A stretch of 42,049 bases of DNA from a virus, in IMG/VR virus record IMGVR_UViG_3300048573_000410, positions 1 through 42,049 of that record; one strand, written 5' to 3'. The position numbers and the translations under genes were made by a program. A model generated the notes under the pieces. The model saw only the letters and a program-made list of their open reading frames with translations. It ran no database searches and had not been told where the DNA came from. This document shows positions 1 to 7,760 of the stretch, in pieces (position 1 is the first letter of the stretch; each line of letters opens with the position of its first letter).

Positions 1-4
1 ATAC

Positions 5-27
5 AAACCATTGATTTACAATGGTTT
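5..27. repeat. Inverted repeat at left end
   Basis: Nine-base arms AAACCATTG and CAATGGTTT flank ATTTA. It resembles the larger palindrome just after the large terminase gene at 40521-40547 (shared CATTGAT/CAATG core). It lies beyond the terminator of the leftward late operon. Function unknown; a protein-binding site or a weak terminator are both possible. Confidence 0.5.
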
Positions 28-86
28 AAGTGTTTTCTAATGATATTATAACAATTTGTTATAAAATAAAAAATTAGGCAAAAAAA

Positions 87-114
87 AGCCGTTTTGCAAA
101 AAAGCAAAACGGCT
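87..114 (-). terminator. Terminator of leftward head/neck operon
   Basis: An 11-bp perfect stem (AGCCGTTTTGC / GCAAAACGGCT) with a six-base loop is followed on the minus strand by a run of eight T. It sits 64 bases past the last leftward gene and is a standard intrinsic terminator. Confidence 0.85.
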
Positions 115-177
115 AAATCTATATAGATTCAATAATAATTTTTCAATTATCATTGAGACAAAGTTAAGTAATTATTT

Positions 178-603
178 TCAAATTTCAATAGAAAATATTC
201 CATTTACATTAATCCTAATCACATTCCCTAAACTCCTAAAAGCCTCATCAGCTAAATCATTTGCTAATATTTTAGACTGCGATTCTAATACGGGCTTTAT
301 CCATTGCATAGGTTTTTCTTTTCCACTTCCAATTTTCCTGCCTCTTCCTACACCTCGTTCCTGGAATATACCGTGTCTTGTGAAAGGCCATATAACACGA
401 ACAACGTCACCACCCGATTTTTTAAACTTAATACTTACTTTACCCCTCAGTATTTCTTGCCCAGTCCTACCAGCCCACATTTTACGCTCTTTAAAAGGTA
501 ATGTGCGAATCTTTCGTAAAAACTCAGCTTTACTCGTTTTTCCCCAAGCGTTGATGATTACATTAAATCGCTGTTGGTGATGTAAAAGTTCAAAATCTGT
601 CAT
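178..603 (-). CDS. Tail completion / HK97 gp10-like neck protein
   Basis: A 141-residue basic protein, last gene of the leftward structural operon. Residues around 75-90 read FTRHGIFQERGVGRG, and the C-terminal half begins PMQWIKPVLESQSKILANDLADEAF, a pattern seen in small Bacteroidota phage proteins placed between connector and tail genes. By analogy with gp10-type proteins it would join head and tail. It follows the endolysin gene by five bases, so it is probably co-transcribed. One copy of the dispersed ACTGAGGGG repeat is inside the gene and encodes ILRG. Function is inferred from pattern and position; no catalytic motif is visible. Confidence 0.5.
   Translation of the reverse strand: MTDFELLHHQQRFNVIINAWGKTSKAEFLRKIRTLPFKERKMWAGRTGQEILRGKVSIKFKKSGGDVVRVIWPFTRHGIFQERGVGRGRKIGSGKEKPMQWIKPVLESQSKILANDLADEAFRSLGNVIRINVNGIFSIEI
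443..451 (-). repeat. Dispersed repeat ACTGAGGGG
   Basis: Exact nine-base copy, same strand as the surrounding neck gene, read as ILRG. Confidence 0.8.
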
Positions 604-608
604 AGTTG

Positions 609-1166
609 CTAAACAGGTAATTTAAGATATTCATTTGCTTCTGTTAATTTATCCTCATTCATCTCTTTAAACATATTAATGTATCCATTCAAATAAAGAA
701 ATGCTTCAGATTTTCTTCTACGAATCAATCCTTTTATAGGTTTTCCACCAGCATTACAATACTGGATAAATTTCCCACCTACTCCAAAATATCTGTATTT
801 CACAGATGTATTACCAACAATTCGTTTATCAGTTGAATTGTTTTTAATCATTTGAATGAATGATTTGGAAATACCTCCTACACCTACATTGTACACCAAA
901 CTAACCAAAGCATCAAACATTTGTTGATTCAGTCTCGCCCCCTCAGTAATACGTAAAACATCAGCTTGTTTGAGGTGGAGTTCAAAAGCAAGCCATCGTT
1001 CAGCTTCAGCTAAATTACAGACATCTCCTTTTTCAACTTTTCTACCATCAGGATATTGTATGGTGCCCCATCCAATTGTCCAAACGCCAACGATATCTTG
1101 ATAGGCATTTTCAAAAAATGATTCATAAGCTTTTATGAGCTTTATTCCGTTCTCTGATATATTCAT
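609..1166 (-). CDS. GH24 T4-type lysozyme endolysin
   Basis: A 185-residue muramidase that would cut the peptidoglycan glycan strand at the end of infection. The GH24 catalytic pattern E-x8-D-x5-T is intact: Glu15 in KAYESF, Asp24 in YQD and Thr30 in TIGWGT. Further family signatures are FDALVSLVYNVG near residues 84-95 and the C-terminal GLIRRRKSEAFLYL. There is no signal peptide or N-terminal membrane anchor, so it should depend on a holin for access to the cell wall. It is placed between connector and neck genes, about 9 kb from the holin/spanin genes, so the lysis functions are physically split. Confidence 0.92.
   Translation of the reverse strand: MNISENGIKLIKAYESFFENAYQDIVGVWTIGWGTIQYPDGRKVEKGDVCNLAEAERWLAFELHLKQADVLRITEGARLNQQMFDALVSLVYNVGVGGISKSFIQMIKNNSTDKRIVGNTSVKYRYFGVGGKFIQYCNAGGKPIKGLIRRRKSEAFLYLNGYINMFKEMNEDKLTEANEYLKLPV
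938..947 (-). repeat. Dispersed repeat ACTGAGGGGG
   Basis: Exact ten-base copy inside the endolysin gene, read as TEGA (a different reading frame from the copy at 443). Confidence 0.85.
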
Positions 1167-1167
1167 T

Positions 1168-2070
1168 TTATAAAGTTTTAACAGCTATTTTGTTTTCACT
1201 ATTTCTTGGCGCAACAAGAGCAGGTGCCGTCCACCCCAAATCAACAGCGTTTTCAGTTAAATATTTATTTACATGCAAAAAAAATCTTACTGTATGAGCT
1301 TTTCTATTACGCATGAAATAATCAAAATAATCAAGAGAAGGTGTTATCCTTTGCTCACTATTATCATCGTTTCTGTCTTGTCGTAAATAAACATTATTTC
1401 CAGATACAGTGACCATACCCATCTCGAAAGCCATATTTATAGCGTATTGTGCCAATGCTTGCCTAATTATCTTTAGAAGCATCTTTTTTGTCACAGATTC
1501 AATCGTTTTGTATTGTTTATCCTTCAAATAATCATACAAAACAACGCCTAAAACAGATTTTAAGGCATCCAGTTCAATTAACTCCACATAAGGCTTAATA
1601 ACTGCAAGAGTTTGATAGTCAAGCGTAAATGCGCCTATTTCATGCGTAAAATTGACAAAACTACTCGTTACCTCTGCATACTTCTCATGTGCTTGAAAAT
1701 CCTGATTGCTACACGCTAAAAAAACAGCATCTTCCAAAGCAGTAAAGCCACCCCTCAGTAGTTCATCTCTAAATAATCTTTCCTGATTTTTGAATGCTGT
1801 TTTGAAATCTTCGTTTTCAAATCTTTGAACGCCAGAACCTGTTATGTGAACAGATGCGGTCAGACTGTATCGCCAAACGGATAATTTAGCAACCGATTCT
1901 TTCAATAATTTCAAGATGTCAACTTTAGAGGAATAATCAAAATCTCCAAAATATTTTTGTAAATACTCACGCTCTACGGTGCGAATAGCATCTTTTATGT
2001 CTGCATCTTGAACGCCCGTCGTAATAGCCGGGACATATTCCCTTATTTCTGAAATTGTTGATATTATCAT
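1168..2070 (-). CDS. Putative head-tail connector / adaptor protein
   Basis: A 300-residue, largely helical protein directly after the portal gene, whose stop codon overlaps its start by four bases (ATGA). Two related segments are suggested by VQDADIKDAIRTVEREYLQKYFG at 20-42 and by the central VELIELDALKSVLGVVLYDYLKDK, which resemble duplicated helical adaptor domains. Position next to portal and before the neck protein fits a head-completion role. It ends one base before the endolysin start, so translation is probably coupled. No motif proves the function. Confidence 0.45.
   Translation of the reverse strand: MIISTISEIREYVPAITTGVQDADIKDAIRTVEREYLQKYFGDFDYSSKVDILKLLKESVAKLSVWRYSLTASVHITGSGVQRFENEDFKTAFKNQERLFRDELLRGGFTALEDAVFLACSNQDFQAHEKYAEVTSSFVNFTHEIGAFTLDYQTLAVIKPYVELIELDALKSVLGVVLYDYLKDKQYKTIESVTKKMLLKIIRQALAQYAINMAFEMGMVTVSGNNVYLRQDRNDDNSEQRITPSLDYFDYFMRNRKAHTVRFFLHVNKYLTENAVDLGWTAPALVAPRNSENKIAVKTL
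1751..1759 (-). repeat. Dispersed repeat ACTGAGGGG
   Basis: Exact nine-base copy inside the connector-like gene, read as LLRGG. Confidence 0.8.
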
Positions 2071-3470
2071 TTGATTACTATTGCTTTTTTATCTTTTTGG
2101 ATTCCACTTTCTTGATTATTAGTTGTTGTGTGGGTTTCATTTTCTACAAAATATACAACATCCCAATTAGAATAACCACGATTACGATTATAGTTAGCCA
2201 TCAGTTGCAAGTCTGATAAATAAAGCATTTGCATAGGAGTATTCAACGTGAGCATAGTATTAAAACCTTCCCGTGAAGTTGATCCACTTTCACTATTCAT
2301 CTTCACATTGCTATTTTGGATACCAAACATTGTTTGTGGCATATTATGTCCCATCACAATATGTTTATTTGAATGGTCAGCATCTGGCACCCATCCATTT
2401 CTATCCAATTTATCAGCAACGGGCTCAACCCATATCGTTTTATTGAATGAGCCATCGCCATTTGTTGTGCATAAAAGAGCAATTGTACTATTGATGTTAC
2501 TTGTTCCTGATAATTTTAAAGTTAGCTCATCTCCAAGGGCATCAAACAATTCTTGTTGTTTATCTAAATCTAACATGATCCAGTTGTCATAGCGTTGCTT
2601 CATATAATCAACGCTCACGTAGATTATCTGTTTAATGCTCGCCTGTTTGTTCTGAAGTGTATTGACAATCTTAGGCACATTAGCGGCATTATCTACCCAG
2701 CCATCTTCTATATACAACCCTTTGTGTGTCGGAGTTGCATAATAGTGTGAGCGCATCGTCCTTACACGGGTATGAGTTGCAAATGTTTTAGTTTTTGATT
2801 TTTCTAATTCTGCAAAAAAATTAAGATTTAGCGGGTCATGCAATTTCAAAGTCGTAGTCAATTCCTTATCATCTAAGTCTTTGTCTTTTAATGACCTCGA
2901 AAATTCACCTGAGTAATAAACATACTGCCTGTCAGAAGTTCCCTTGGATAAATTAAATCTTGAAACCCTTGAATATTCAGCCTCAAGCGTTTTAAGTTGA
3001 ACAATTTTTGAAGAATTGATAGATAAAACATGTTGAGTAAAACTATTATAAAAGGCACATAAATCGAATGCTTTTAAAGGCAAATGCTCTAAATATACAG
3101 CATTACGCTCCAATGCTTTTTCTATTTCAGGATCATAATGCCTTCTTACCACGCCTGTTTCACCCGCATTCATCAAATCTTCACGACGTACATAACCTAC
3201 GCTTTGACCCATCAAGGCCCAGGCACGATTCTCAATTGCAGTGGCTGCAATTGGCACTTTTTCTATTTTATCAAGCAATAATTTTGGAAAATCCCATCTT
3301 TCATATCGTTCACTACCTTCTTTTTTTCCTCTTGCTTTCGCAACGGGTTGAGCCGCTGGCTCATCGGCAGTAGAGCTTGTTTTAAGTAAAGGCAAACGGG
3401 TAACACTTGCCTTTTCATCAACGCCGTAAACAGCTGCAATTTCTATATTTTTGGGAATAGATTTAGACAT
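2067..3470 (-). CDS. Portal protein
   Basis: A 467-residue protein of usual portal length. It would form the dodecameric ring at one capsid vertex, dock the terminase and pass DNA. The C-terminal third carries IVMGHNMPQTMFGI followed by SREGFNTMLTLNTPMQMLYLSDLQLM, which matches the region of Bacteroidota phage portals where a loop with MP..MFG precedes a helix facing the DNA channel. The N-terminal 50 residues are low complexity. The gene overlaps the connector gene by four bases. No other product in the window looks like a portal. The terminase genes are on the opposite strand about 34 kb away (adjacent only if the genome is circular). Confidence 0.65.
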   Translation of the reverse strand: MSKSIPKNIEIAAVYGVDEKASVTRLPLLKTSSTADEPAAQPVAKARGKKEGSERYERWDFPKLLLDKIEKVPIAATAIENRAWALMGQSVGYVRREDLMNAGETGVVRRHYDPEIEKALERNAVYLEHLPLKAFDLCAFYNSFTQHVLSINSSKIVQLKTLEAEYSRVSRFNLSKGTSDRQYVYYSGEFSRSLKDKDLDDKELTTTLKLHDPLNLNFFAELEKSKTKTFATHTRVRTMRSHYYATPTHKGLYIEDGWVDNAANVPKIVNTLQNKQASIKQIIYVSVDYMKQRYDNWIMLDLDKQQELFDALGDELTLKLSGTSNINSTIALLCTTNGDGSFNKTIWVEPVADKLDRNGWVPDADHSNKHIVMGHNMPQTMFGIQNSNVKMNSESGSTSREGFNTMLTLNTPMQMLYLSDLQLMANYNRNRGYSNWDVVYFVENETHTTTNNQESGIQKDKKAIVIK

Positions 3471-3476
3471 GATTTT

Positions 3477-3818
3477 TTAGGGTAAAATGACTTTTCTTCC
3501 ATTAAATCGGACAATCAAGTCAACGTGTATTTTTGTAATATCGCCCACTGGCTTTTTATTTATGGCTATCCTAATATTGCGGGTAGCATGATAACGATGA
3601 TTGGAATTACGCTTTGATTTTTGAACCTTTTTAGCATGTGATTCAACTTTATCACTCTCTGAAACAGTTCTGATACTCATAGCTTCTTGCAGCTCTATCC
3701 ATCGCCTTTCACGCCCCTTTAAATCTCTTTTTTCATCGTATGGTTGCACTTTTATTGAAAAAGGTAATCCTGCATCCATGATGTTTAAGCATTCTCTCAA
3801 GGTTATCGTATTTTCCAT
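3477..3818 (-). CDS. Hypothetical protein, leaderless late gene
   Basis: A basic 113-residue protein that I do not recognise. Residues 25-70 are rich in charged amino acids; the C-terminus has beta-like segments (KIHVDLIVRFNGRKVIL). Its start codon is only four bases past the -7 box of a late promoter, so its mRNA should have no leader. It is the first gene of a transcript running on to portal, connector, endolysin and neck protein, with six bases before the portal gene. Position suggests a virion or assembly protein. Confidence 0.7.
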   Translation of the reverse strand: MENTITLRECLNIMDAGLPFSIKVQPYDEKRDLKGRERRWIELQEAMSIRTVSESDKVESHAKKVQKSKRNSNHRYHATRNIRIAINKKPVGDITKIHVDLIVRFNGRKVILP

Positions 3819-3822
3819 GGTT

Positions 3823-3858
3823 CAAAAGTACCCCCTCAGTATTTTGACTTAAAGGACA
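3823..3858 (-). promoter_or_regulatory. Late promoter P1 (portal/endolysin operon)
   Basis: On the minus strand TGTCCTTT (3851-3858), exactly 20 bases, then TACTTTTG (3823-3830), a perfect Bacteroidota -7 box. The spacer holds an ACTGAGGGGG repeat (3831-3840) touching the -7 box. Four bases separate the -7 box from the ATG at 3818. Confidence 0.85.
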
Positions 3859-3864
3859 TTACAA

Positions 3865-4731
3865 TTAACCTTTTGCAGTTTTGGCTCTTTTAGCAATCAA
3901 ACGGCTTGCAAATTCATATACTTCGTGACAATTCATATTCAATACAGCATCTTTCTTGCTTATGTCAAAGTCGCATATTTCAAAGACAAAATCTATCATA
4001 TCACCACCGCCTTTATTTTTTTTACCATCGTATAAATCTGAATATTGACTTGAAAAAGCCTCAAAAGCCGAAACCACATGAAGGCATATCATAGATTTTA
4101 AACCTTTAGGAAATTGTTGCTCAACCAATTTAGATCGCCTTGATAAAAGTTTCTCTGAATCTTCGAGCTTCATGCGTGGATCATCCTGATCATCATTCAT
4201 GCGTTCATTTCTTGGTTTTGCCTCTCGATACAAAATTGCTATCATATCATTCAAATATTGCTCATTGTTTTCTTCACGGTAATTCTGGTAAAGAAAAAGT
4301 ATGCGAGCAATTTCTATAAATGTACAATCTCTAAAAGGTTGTTCTTCTGAACAATAAGGTGCGTAATACTTCCTTATTGTACCTTTTTCATCTTTCAATT
4401 TAACCCATGGCAAAGGATTGATATAAAGATTGTGTATCAACTTACGGCTGTCTTTATTTGAAAGCGCAAACTGATCAACAAAACTTTTAGCAATCTGAAT
4501 CAAATAATCCATGCGCTCCAATTCATCGAAAAAGACTTCCGTGATTTCAGCTACTAAATCCTTATTGAATAGCTTAAGTAATGTAACATCTTGAAATTGC
4601 AGAGCCATTTCAATGTCACTAAATGGCACTCGTGCTTCCAAAAACGTCAAAACATGCGCTATTTCATCAGAGGTCATTTGTGACCATCCATCAATAAGTT
4701 TAAATTCTTTTTCCCCAATTTCAATTATCAT
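3865..4731 (-). CDS. Hypothetical protein in tail gene cluster
   Basis: A 288-residue protein that I cannot assign. It is acidic and helical, opens with a short beta segment (MIIEIGEKEFKLIDGW) and has KPRNERMNDDQDDPRMKLEDSEK as a charged linker near residues 170-195. It lies downstream of the tail-tube gene and overlaps the GIY-YIG gene by 11 bases. In many siphophages this slot holds the tail assembly chaperone, but the tape measure here is on the other side of the genome, so that is only a suggestion. It is the last gene before promoter P1. Confidence 0.55.
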   Translation of the reverse strand: MIIEIGEKEFKLIDGWSQMTSDEIAHVLTFLEARVPFSDIEMALQFQDVTLLKLFNKDLVAEITEVFFDELERMDYLIQIAKSFVDQFALSNKDSRKLIHNLYINPLPWVKLKDEKGTIRKYYAPYCSEEQPFRDCTFIEIARILFLYQNYREENNEQYLNDMIAILYREAKPRNERMNDDQDDPRMKLEDSEKLLSRRSKLVEQQFPKGLKSMICLHVVSAFEAFSSQYSDLYDGKKNKGGGDMIDFVFEICDFDISKKDAVLNMNCHEVYEFASRLIAKRAKTAKG

Positions 4732-5050
4732 TTCCCTGTTTATTGTGAGTTGGCTTCAACTCTTTTATCAATTTTTGTTCTTTTAAATGGGCATCATCCG
4801 TAAAAATAACGCCTAAAAAAGACCAATCAAGCTCTTTTTCTATGCCTTGACTGTTTGATTGTTGCTTGATGCGCTCGGCTAAGTCTTTGCTTTTACCGAC
4901 GTACAAAGCTTTAAAATCCTTGTCAAAATAGACATATACGCCCATCTTTTTACCCGAAATGGCGGCTATTATTAAATCTTTATTCTTTTTACCCGCAAAA
5001 ACACTAAAGGTTAAAATATTACAATCGGTTTTTAATTCTAAAATATACAT
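4721..5050 (-). CDS. GIY-YIG nuclease domain protein
   Basis: A 109-residue single-domain GIY-YIG protein. All signature residues are present: GVY at 37-39, YVG at 50-52 with GKSKDLAERI, Arg60, Glu91 in HLKEQKLI and Asn103 in LKPTHN. The core of the family is about 90 residues, so little else is encoded. Such enzymes nick or cut DNA with a metal ion. No DNA-binding extension typical of homing endonucleases is seen. It sits inside the structural gene cluster and overlaps the next gene by 11 bases. Possible roles: homing or mobility, cutting host or rival DNA, or a packaging/repair nuclease. Confidence 0.85.
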   Translation of the reverse strand: MYILELKTDCNILTFSVFAGKKNKDLIIAAISGKKMGVYVYFDKDFKALYVGKSKDLAERIKQQSNSQGIEKELDWSFLGVIFTDDAHLKEQKLIKELKPTHNKQGNDN

Positions 5051-5077
5051 GCTTAGTTGTTTTATTTTTTTAAAAAC

Positions 5078-5111
5078 AAATGCCCCCGACTGTTACATCT
5101 AAGGGGCATTT
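5078..5111 (-). terminator. Terminator after tail-tube genes
   Basis: Stem AAATGCCCC / GGGGCATTT with a 16-base loop, followed on the minus strand by GTTTTT. It separates the 80-residue gene from the GIY-YIG gene. Confidence 0.7.
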
Positions 5112-5112
5112 T

Positions 5113-5121
5113 ACTGAGGGG
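5113..5121 (+). repeat. Dispersed repeat ACTGAGGGG
   Basis: Exact nine-base copy in the short spacer before the stop codon of the 80-residue gene, abutting the hairpin at 5078-5111. Confidence 0.8.
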
Positions 5122-5130
5122 TTTTTGGGG

Positions 5131-5373
5131 TCATTCTTGAGAACCTAAATTCACATCTTCATTCTGGATTTTTTCAATGTAAGGCGAGCCTTCCATTACC
5201 AGCCGTTCAGCTTCACTTTCCGTTAGTTTCTCAAAATCGAAATGACGACCAAAACAATAAATAGGGCTAAATGGCAAAACCGGTGTAAGTCGGTATTTTG
5301 CTTGCAAATCTTCTGGCAATTGTACAACTACTTGAGATTTGTCCACTTTTGTTTGTTTGTTATTTTTCATCAT
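5131..5373 (-). CDS. Small hypothetical protein after tail-tube gene
   Basis: Eighty residues, not recognised. Visible parts: a basic N-terminus (MMKNNKQTKVDKS), a short strand VVVQLP, and a helix LTESEAERLVMEGSPYIEKI that resembles helical ends of small head or tail proteins in Bacteroidota phages. The start could be Met1 or Met2. It is seven bases from the tail-tube gene and is followed by a terminator, so it is probably the second gene of that unit. Confidence 0.65.
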   Translation of the reverse strand: MMKNNKQTKVDKSQVVVQLPEDLQAKYRLTPVLPFSPIYCFGRHFDFEKLTESEAERLVMEGSPYIEKIQNEDVNLGSQE

Positions 5374-5380
5374 TCAAAAT

Positions 5381-5956
5381 TTACACAAGTTCTGGATATA
5401 CATCCAAAGCCAAAGCTTTTGGATAAGTACGCCACACTTTACCGGTTGTATCCTCAATATCAACCGTTGCGACATTTTTATCGCCCGCTTTAGATCCTGA
5501 TTCACCCTTTGCTTTCACAGAGGCTGGATGATTGGCGTTACCCAATACAGCATAGTCGCCGCTTGGCATCTCAAACATAACCACGTGACCACATCCGCAA
5601 TCGTTGATGTCCTCAACCACTTCACGAACACCGTCTTCAGTAGCGTTCAGAATCTCGAAAGAGCCCATGTTTTTAATAGCTTCAAAGAACGCATCACCAG
5701 CGGTTTCAAAAGATACCTTTCCAGTGTCCACTATTGCCCGGTGTTTGGTAAATTTCTCACCACCTACCATCAAAAACGGTTCACCATATCGTACTTTATC
5801 GCCCTGAGCACGAACGTAACCATTAGCGGCTTGACCAAGCTCATAAACAGTTTTAGGTACATTAGCAACCGCATCGGCACATGACATCAAAACATTGATA
5901 GTTGTGCCTGGGGTTGCTTTTTTACAGTTTTTTTTCAAATAGCCAATTCTTGACAT
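5381..5956 (-). CDS. Probable major tail (tube) protein
   Basis: A 191-residue protein rich in Gly, Val and Ala. The N-terminus MSRIGYLKKNCKKATPGTT is followed by beta-type segments and a C-terminal stretch VATVDIEDTTGKVWRTYPKALALDVYPELV. Length, composition and location after capsid genes fit a major tail protein that polymerises into the tail tube; this is inference. A cluster DINDCGCGHVV carries two close cysteines. The upstream leader has the recurring ACCCCAAAA element 16 bases before the start codon. Confidence 0.5.
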   Translation of the reverse strand: MSRIGYLKKNCKKATPGTTINVLMSCADAVANVPKTVYELGQAANGYVRAQGDKVRYGEPFLMVGGEKFTKHRAIVDTGKVSFETAGDAFFEAIKNMGSFEILNATEDGVREVVEDINDCGCGHVVMFEMPSGDYAVLGNANHPASVKAKGESGSKAGDKNVATVDIEDTTGKVWRTYPKALALDVYPELV

Positions 5957-5972
5957 TTTGATATAATTTTTT

Positions 5973-5976
5973 GGGG
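5973..5976 (-). promoter_or_regulatory. AACCCCAAAA leader element
   Basis: Minus strand reads TTAACCCCAAAAAA, 16 bases before the ATG at 5956. No Shine-Dalgarno is present. The same element precedes several other structural genes. Confidence 0.5.
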
Positions 5977-6027
5977 TTAAACAATTTATTTTAGCAATGA
6001 CTTATCGCTTACAACATTCTTTAGCTT

Positions 6028-6603
6028 TTAGGCTTCAGGTTTAGCTTCTTTAGCTTCTTTTGCTTCTGCATCCGCTTTAGCTTTGGCTTCTTTGGCTTCT
6101 GCATCGGCTTTAGCTTTGGCTTCTTTGGCTTCTGCATCCGCTTTAGCTTTGGCTTCTTTGGCTTCTTTGGCTTCTTTGGCTTCTGCATCGGCTTTAGCTT
6201 TGGCTTCTTTGGCTTCTTTGGCTTCTGCATCAGCTTTGGCTTCTTTGGCTTCTTTGGCTTCTTTGGCTTCTGCATCGGCTTTAGCTTTGGCTTCTTTGGC
6301 TTCTGCATCAGCTTTAGCTTTATCAAAAGGAGGTATTGCCATTTTTGATAAAGATTCTTCTTTTACAAGTAGATACTTCGACTTATTTGAAACCATTTCG
6401 CTAATAAGCGTCTTAGCTTCTTCTTGAGTCATATCCTCCAAAGCTTCTTCTTCAGTCTCGCCTTCAGATGCTAATGTGAGCAAACCGCCTAAAGTATAAG
6501 CAAAACCTTCTCGCAGCGTTTTTACATCAGGATTATCGGTAGTAACAATCAAAACTGATTGAACACCATCCGGAGTCTCTAAATTTAATTTTAATGCTTT
6601 CAT
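6028..6603 (-). CDS. Repeat protein with Lys/Ala/Asp/Glu helix
   Basis: A 191-residue protein. Residues 1-95 form a compact domain (MKALKLNLETPDGVQSVLIV, then acidic EGETEEEALEDMTQEEAKTLI). Residues from about 96 to the end are a near-perfect tandem array built from KADAEAKEAK-type units, predicted as a long charged single helix. It lies between capsid and tail-tube genes, where head decoration or head-tail joining proteins are common. The array is encoded by nearly identical DNA units, so its length should vary easily by slippage. Function unknown. Confidence 0.75.
   Translation of the reverse strand: MKALKLNLETPDGVQSVLIVTTDNPDVKTLREGFAYTLGGLLTLASEGETEEEALEDMTQEEAKTLISEMVSNKSKYLLVKEESLSKMAIPPFDKAKADAEAKEAKAKADAEAKEAKEAKEAKADAEAKEAKEAKAKADAEAKEAKEAKEAKAKADAEAKEAKAKADAEAKEAKAKADAEAKEAKEAKPEA
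6055..6325 (-). repeat. Tandem repeat array inside structural gene
   Basis: Units of about 12-33 bases built from TTCTTTGGC, TTCTGCATC and GGCTTTAGCTTTGGC (plus strand) repeat many times with few changes. Unit lengths are multiples of three, so the frame is kept. Several other frames stay open through the array only because of the repeat. Confidence 0.9.
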
Positions 6604-6645
6604 TTATAAAAAAAGATAAAATTGTAATTTGAAAAAAGAGTAAAG

Positions 6646-6675
6646 AAAATCGGACACTTTAAAATGTCCGATTTT
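6646..6675 (-). terminator. Bidirectional terminator after capsid gene
   Basis: Perfect 11-bp stem AAAATCGGACA / TGTCCGATTTT with an eight-base loop. On the minus strand it is followed by TTTTCTTT; on the plus strand by eight T. It lies 23 bases past the capsid stop codon and would reduce read-through into the repeat-protein gene. Confidence 0.8.
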
Positions 6676-6697
6676 TTTTAAACTATTTATTATTGAA

Positions 6698-7675
6698 TTA
6701 CGCTACTCTTGTCACATAAGTACGCTCATAACGGCGCAATCCATAACGACGGAACATTTCGCCCATCACCGCAACATTACGCTTATCGCCTTCAAAACGC
6801 AATTCTGGAAATGCTGACCGAGTCTTCGGATACAACACAATCATGTTTGTTTTGCCGTTTTCTTCAATGTCAATGATAAAATAATTTTTACCTGACATTG
6901 CCAAAATCGGTACAATCATCGCATCGTAATCATCCACAACCGCAAATGTTCCCGTAGGTGTGGTGATAACAGGCACCGCATATTGATGAGTGGCTTTGTA
7001 ATTTTGAGAATACCAACGAGCCATCGTGCGGCTCATCCGTATTTTGATTTTCAAACCATTCAATTTTTCAGGAATTTGGCTCAATGCAAACTGAACACGC
7101 TCTACAATATTGCTTGACGTGATAGCACCCGTGACAATCGTATTCAAATTGCCCGCAAGTATTTCGTCTGCGAAGAGTTTATCGTAGCCCGTAAATGTAG
7201 TGAGGAATGGGCTTGATTCACCCTCAACCGTTCTATCAATACGTACACCATTCACACTCAATTGATTGGTTTCACGGTACAGCTGATTCATGATGAACTC
7301 ATTCAAGAAATCAGTTACAAAATCTTGAGAAAGCGGATCCTGTCCAGCCTGGCTGTAACTTGGGTAACGGGTGTCAAAGAACTTTGCTTGATCAACCGCC
7401 TTGATGAGCAAGTCTATTTGAGCAATTTCAATTTTGTTTTCGTGCGAACCAATAGTAAAAGTCCCTTTTGGCGCAAAATCACCTAAATAAGGTTGCAACA
7501 AATTCTCAACTTGGCGGCTATCCTCTACATAAATACCGTCGGTATAAACAATATCCAATTGTTGCTCCAACTCAATTTGCTGCATAATATCCTCATTCCA
7601 ATCTGGCATACGTTCAGACACCACTTGATTCAAAACCTCTGCCATGGCACGAGGTGGAATAATAATGTTTGGCAT
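6698..7675 (-). CDS. Major capsid protein
   Basis: A 325-residue protein directly downstream of the protease/scaffold gene and followed by a strong terminator, the usual setting of a highly expressed capsid gene. Segments fitting an HK97-fold shell protein include the helical N-arm, the spine-like DPLSQDFVTDFLNEFIMNQLYRETNQLSVNG near residues 112-142, and the C-terminal YFIIDIEENGKTNMIVLYPKTR. The leader contains ACCCCAAAAA 16 bases before the start codon. No sequence motif is decisive; the call rests on context, size and general resemblance. Confidence 0.7.
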   Translation of the reverse strand: MPNIIIPPRAMAEVLNQVVSERMPDWNEDIMQQIELEQQLDIVYTDGIYVEDSRQVENLLQPYLGDFAPKGTFTIGSHENKIEIAQIDLLIKAVDQAKFFDTRYPSYSQAGQDPLSQDFVTDFLNEFIMNQLYRETNQLSVNGVRIDRTVEGESSPFLTTFTGYDKLFADEILAGNLNTIVTGAITSSNIVERVQFALSQIPEKLNGLKIKIRMSRTMARWYSQNYKATHQYAVPVITTPTGTFAVVDDYDAMIVPILAMSGKNYFIIDIEENGKTNMIVLYPKTRSAFPELRFEGDKRNVAVMGEMFRRYGLRRYERTYVTRVA

Positions 7676-7691
7676 TATCTTTTGGTTTTTT

Positions 7692-7695
7692 GGGG
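7692..7695 (-). promoter_or_regulatory. AACCCCAAAA leader element
   Basis: Minus strand reads AGTAACCCCAAAAAACC, with the C run 16 bases before the capsid ATG at 7675, the same spacing as before the tail-tube gene. Confidence 0.5.
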
Positions 7696-7760
7696 TTACT
7701 AAATAAAAACGATATTCTCTAAAACATTGAAAATCAACGCTTTACAACATCAAATAAAAA

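Noticed and set aside
6021-6326. Open frame rich in MQKPKKPK, and an Ala/Leu/Ser-rich frame on the plus strand at 6083-6427
   Set aside because: Both are shadows kept open by the tandem repeat; the frame with a normal N-terminal domain is 6028-6603.
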